Below, in pieces: positions 58,901-64,000 of a stretch of DNA of 64,000 nucleotides (its first letter is position 1; every line of letters starts with the position of its first letter). The notes beneath the pieces are model-generated. The model was not told the origin of the DNA. It saw only the letters and a list, made by a program, of their open reading frames with translations, and ran no database searches. The stretch is from the NCBI GenBank assembly GCA_025617375.2, contig JAMYGW020000008.1, positions 1,860,001-1,924,000 on the forward strand, in the 5' to 3' direction. Origin of the DNA: Acarospora socialis (Eukaryota; Ascomycota; Lecanoromycetes; Acarosporales; Acarosporaceae). The translations under genes and the position numbers were made by a program.

Positions 58901-60664
58901 ATATTTTCCATAATAGGTCCGCCACAACCAAGCCGGAGGCATAGGCCGAGGGTCGATAGAACTGATATCGTTTATGCTTGAGGATCAAGGGCCTTTGGGC
59001 AAAGGTGTTGCCAAATTCGCTCATGGATTGCAAGGCAGGCACCAGTACAGCATAGAAAAGTGCTGATGCTAGAATAAAGAAAGATCTAGTCTCGCGCGCT
59101 TGATCTCTGAAAAGTGTTCCCAACACCAAACTTTGCACAATAGTGCAAAGCGCCTCAATGGTTCAGGTCCGGTAGTCGGTAATGAGCACTCGGAACTGGC
59201 GGGAGGCACAAAGCCATGTCTGGCGGTAAAATGGCAGCGGATATACGGCTCCGTTCGAGCTTGAGACAGGCGCTGGCTCTGACTTTGACGTTTGTATACT
59301 CTTCTGAGCAGATGCGTAGTATGAACTTGTCCGGAAGGCTTGTTCGAACTCTTCTGCCGTCTGTGGAACCTTGCCCCGGTGTTCGGGAAGAACATAGCGT
59401 GCCTCGGGACCGGCTGACATGGAGTTTAAGAAGTCGGTAACCGTTGTTGTGGGCAAACACTCAAAACCCAAGTGTTCAAAATACTCTTTGGCTTCAGAAG
59501 CTTTACCGTAAAAGATTTGACGGCCGGAATTGATTACAAGAGCCTTGTCAAAAAGTGGCACTATCGCATCACTGCCCTGATAAACGCTCATAGCTGTGGC
59601 ACATCGACTTTGGTCCGTGAACTCCCGCATCATCTGAAGGAACTCTATGGCTGTGGATGAATCTAGTCCGTTGGTAGGACTATCCAAGCAGATCAATCTG
59701 ATACATCGTTCAGCATAGTAACCTTTTCTCAATCGATAGTACCGACTCACCCAGGACAAGTAGCAATCGCTTCAGCTAACGAAAGTCGTCGTCTTTCGCC
59801 ACGACTGATGCCGCGAATATACTCGTTTCCCACTCTGGTGTCCATCACGTTAATCAACCCTAATAGCCTGGCTAGGATTTCTACAGCTTGTGTGATCCTT
59901 GATGCCGACGCTTTCTTGCCCCAACGTGCTCGGATGGCGAATCTTATCTGATGTAAGCCCGACTGTGAAGAAGATGCGGCAAGCTCTCAACACTTACCTT
60001 AGGGTCTCCGCTACTGTAAGGGTCGGAAAATGATTATCATCCTCAGCTAGATTGCCATGTTAAAAGCAGTCACTGATAGCATCACTAAGAAATTGAGACA
60101 TGCCACAAAACGCGATCTCTGCCGTGTTCTTCTGCGCCATTTCTTGACCTGAACGACCACCATAAGTGATTTCACCTGTGGTATCTTTGTATTCCCCACG
60201 CATGTTTGCCAAGCTCTTCAAGAAAGTGGTACAACCACTCCCCGGCTTTCCTAGCACGAGCAGCATCTCTCCGCTGCCAAGAGTCCCTGAGAAGTTGCGG
60301 ATGAGGAGTCGGGACGGTTGCGGCCTGGGACGGTAGGTCAACGGATTCAATATGTCGAGCAGGCGCTTAGCGGCGGTTCGAACTGTAGGAGCTGCTTGGA
60401 CCTGTGAACGAAACCATGCACATATCCTCAGCATAAGGACCATCCGTGATGGCTGACAACCCGCCGTTAGGGACCACATACACCCTTCCCCCAGCCCTCG
60501 ACGGAGGCTTGATCAAAAACGACATCGACTCCGCTGTTTGCTCTCATATTCCGCGTGGCCAGAAACTCCTTGACCATGCCCTCAAGAGGTTCTGTCGAGG
60601 CTGCCATATAGGAAGGAATACGAGTTTGGATCTTCTCCGGTGTCATGGCGCAATTATCGGCCAT
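55939..60664 (-). pseudogene. PDR/CDR-type full-length ABC transporter, decayed
   Basis: The order NBD1-TMD1-NBD2-TMD2 of fungal pleiotropic-drug-resistance exporters is preserved. NBD1: GKPGSGCTTFLKSLAN (Walker A), AEDDNHFPTLTVAETL, signature [14 protein letters not shown] and [16 protein letters not shown]1: [20 protein letters not shown] and [17 protein letters not shown]2: ALMGVSGAGKTTLL (split by an intron), [38 protein letters not shown] and [18 protein letters not shown]2: about 56117-56900, ending near 55939 with [10 protein letters not shown]. The first Met is at 60664. Several introns can be placed (for example at NBD1 and inside NBD2 Walker A). Beyond them I count about five interruptions, including an in-frame TGA near 59164 in the NBD1-TMD1 linker, which could arise from CGA by a C-to-T change. 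Normal function is unlikely unless the assembly is poor here. It may once have exported the cluster product; that is speculative. Confidence 0.85.
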
Positions 60665-61482
60665 TGGAAATTGCTTTTAGAGAAAAGCCTCACAAGACGA
60701 AAAGAAATCGAGAGACACTTCAAGCAAGTGGGCCTTCTCTCAAACAAATTGAGATGGAATAAAAAGCCGACAAGGTAATGGGCACACTACGTCAAGCCCC
60801 GGGTGAGCTGGAAGCGCATATTATCAATCATTGCAGCAAACCCTGGTCAGTTCAAGACTATTAGGAGACCAGGGTGAGCTCTTCTCCTGTACTGCTGCTT
60901 GCAGGTATCTATGGAGTATATTGCATGGGTAGACACTTTTTGTCTATGCGTACCAAGGCGGTGCGCGTGCTGACGGAAAACAAAAAGGACCAAAGGAGTT
61001 TCGGAGCTTGGTGTTTCGTGCTCAATGGAGCTTAGTTCTCTCGGTTGGCTTGGCAGTCATCTTGCAGGAACAATAAAGAACCTATGCATTGAGCTTTCAG
61101 CCATTCGTGGCAGGAAAGCACAGTGACCTTACGTGAAGGTGAATGCACATCGAGTATACATATAAGCAGAGCCATGAAGTCCTCTGCTTACGCCAGGCTC
61201 TGCTACTGGTCACTTGGGATTTCCGTGTTCAACCTCACTGGATATGCATTCATAAGGTTGCCCTCACCTACGTTTAAGTCACAAAGCCGCCTCTCTTGGT
61301 CATTACTTGCGACCGTTCCAGAATTCTCGTCAGATCTTGAGAATCATCGGCCAGTCTTGATAACCATAATCTGATTTGAGAATCATCGCTCGGTCCCCAA
61401 ACCCATTCATTCATCCCCAAAACGAGCCATACACAAACATCCGAGCATCGTGGTGCTCAATACCGGCTTAAAAGGCACTCAC
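60665..61482. promoter_or_regulatory. Divergent region, ABC transporter remnant / second SDR
   Basis: About 0.8 kb. Plus-strand frames at 60446-60778 are the antisense of the transporter's N-terminus, and the rest is non-coding as far as I can see. A missing upstream exon of the second SDR could lie here. Confidence 0.4.
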
Positions 61483-62433
<951 letters not shown>

Positions 62434-62629
62434 GTGTGACTGTGGCAGTGGTTGGAGGGTGGCGGCAGAGTGGGATGGCAGTGCTTGCTATCTGACCGTT
62501 GATCAGTTTTGGTCGGTGCTTAGCAAATATCAACCTCGAGACTCATGATCTCAACGTGAAAATGCGTAGGCACGTGCACATAGCAACAAACCTACCTTCG
62601 CAACGTCGCAATTTATGGATGCGACATAC

Positions 62630-63159
62630 TCATGCCCGGTGTTGCGGATGACAAGTCGTATGTTCTTGTTGCTTGCAAACTTGATGGTTTCGGAAAAGTC
62701 AAGCGGTGTAGAGGCGTTGATAGAGTAGACCACCGCGTTTCCAAGTGTGCAGGGTTGCGTGACAGGGGTGAAAGCATCACAGCTTTCATTTGCAACGGCA
62801 GCTGCCATGATGGAAGATGACGAATCATCGCTGAATAGAGCATGAGTATCGCGAAGATAGAATAGTCTCAGGGCGCCCAACACTTACTGAAAGCTTGGTT
62901 GGTTCCAGTGGTCTTGCAAGTAATGGCACGTACTAGCATTATAGTTGGAGCCGTGACATGATGAGGCAAGAGGAACGGTTGCAATGAGTTTGCCACCAAG
63001 TGAAGCGTTGAAATGTGCCCATTCATCCGCATGGGGCCAGCAATCGTCGCCAGGCATACATCGACACGCCGGGGACGATCTACCAGTCGACCGGGCAGAA
63101 GATATCGTTATGGCGCAAAGGAAAACCAAGATAAGCCTTAAGATACATGATCGAATCAT
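62630..63159 (-). pseudogene. Truncated FAD-linked oxidoreductase, paralogue of the gene at 41.4-43.3 kb
   Basis: Two exons are readable: 62888-63159 (signal peptide CILRLILVFLCAITISSA, then CRCMPGDDCWPHADEW) and 62630-62830 (DDSSSSIMAAAVANESC to LVIRNTGHE). They match the first two exons of the intact FAD oxidase in order, spacing and splice phase; exon 2 is 201 nt in both. A GTATGT donor follows, but no third exon is found: the sequence downstream runs into the 3' end of the convergent SDR. The piece therefore lacks the Cys-containing half of the FAD site and all of the substrate domain. This is a remnant, not a functional enzyme, unless the exon lies beyond an unusually long intron (not seen). 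Confidence 0.8.
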
Positions 63160-64000
63160 GGTGAACAATTCTCTTCGAGATTCAAACATATGCAATGCAG
63201 TAAATTTGGAAGCTCTTGACCGCTCTGTTCTATTTTTCAAAGTCCACAAAATGAGGTATATAAGCTGGGCGTATACCTACGCTACCTTTTATCGTGTCAT
63301 GGTCGATGGCTCGTGGCTTCAAAGCCACAAAAAGCAACCCGTAGGGACGGCCCATATCCCATAACTAATCGGTTCCGGAGATGCCGAAAGGGTAACGCGG
63401 TGGGTTCCCTAGTCCGATCCGAAAGGTATCAGCATGCTCCTTCTGATGCTTACTGCGACGAGGACGGGGAGCACTCTTTGTTTCCAGCCGTGCCGCAGAA
63501 GCAGCCTCGTTGATAGCCTGCCGGCTCAGTCTTCAACCCTTACCTAGGTAGGCCGAGCTGACAGCTCAGCCCAAAGACCCAGGCCTGAGCGGGCCCCCAA
63601 GTGTCTAAGGTAGGCTGAGACAGCTCTACTAACTGTATTGAGTATAAGGCTGCCCTCATTCTTACTACCTACGTGTAGTATTGTATAAGTGGGAAGCCGG
63701 AGCGAGGCAAGAGCGAGGCGGACAAGGCGTGCGAAATCTGAACGATCAACATATCTGCGAAGAAGGGGTCATACAAATGTAGAGAATGAATATTCGATGG
63801 AAAAGCCACTACAACCTCAAAATACATCTCCAAACCCCTTGATAAGTCAGGCTTATAGCCCAGATTAATTATACTTTTTTGTTTTCAAAATGTTGTACCT
63901 TTCCTATGTAAATCCATGAACAAGCATTGCCCCTACCTTATTCGCCGATTTGTACGCTACATTAATTGAAGCTGTTATTTATTATTATTGTATTAAAATG
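63160..64000. other. Right end of window, no gene recognised
   Basis: It contains a TTACCTAGGTAGGCC palindrome near 63,540 and becomes AT-rich after about 63,750, with TTATTATTATTG at the very end. No open frame of note. Confidence 0.45.

Overview
The window is nuclear DNA of a filamentous ascomycete (Pezizomycotina). The genes have many short GT-AG introns (mostly 45-120 nt) with CTAAC/CTGAC-like branch sites. The housekeeping set is fungal (cap methyltransferase, Rpn7, Enp2/Nol10, Med13, mitochondrial bL33), and there is a fungal-type secondary-metabolite cluster. I could not place it to genus.

Layout. 0-17 kb is mostly conserved genes: ABD1 and RPN7 diverging from one promoter, a probably mitochondrial alanine aminotransferase, an unknown protein with a 25-base mononucleotide run, a small single-span membrane protein, a 1,373-residue coiled-coil protein, a tiny three-exon gene for mitochondrial ribosomal protein bL33, and a 7-span membrane protein. 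18.3-43.3 kb is an accessory region: a Zn2Cys6-type regulator lacking its DNA-binding end, a squalene-hopene-type cyclase (SHC) with an interrupted frame, a short-chain dehydrogenase (SDR), a 2,404-residue highly reducing polyketide synthase (HR-PKS), an alpha/beta-hydrolase of the polyketide-transferase type, a P450, a LovD-like acyltransferase, a rhodopsin-like 7-span protein and a secreted berberine-bridge-type FAD oxidase. 43.8-54.5 kb is conserved again (Enp2/Nol10, Med13, a conserved Cys-containing protein). 55.9-63.2 kb is a second accessory patch: a decayed PDR-type ABC transporter, an SDR whose 3' frame is shifted, and the first two exons of a second FAD oxidase.

How the genes could work together (inference). 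A triterpene made by the SHC would be oxidised by the P450, SDR and FAD oxidase. The HR-PKS, which has no release domain, would build a reduced acyl chain. The alpha/beta-hydrolase (Fma-AT-like) and/or the LovD-like enzyme would move that chain onto a triterpene hydroxyl. This is the terpene-polyketide ester logic of fumagillin applied to a cyclised triterpene. The core genes sit in consecutive head-to-head pairs (SHC/SDR, PKS/hydrolase, P450/LovD-like, 7TM/FAD oxidase). Two small inverted-repeat elements lie in the PKS/hydrolase promoter. The interrupted SHC and headless regulator suggest that the pathway may be decaying in this strain, unless those breaks are assembly errors.
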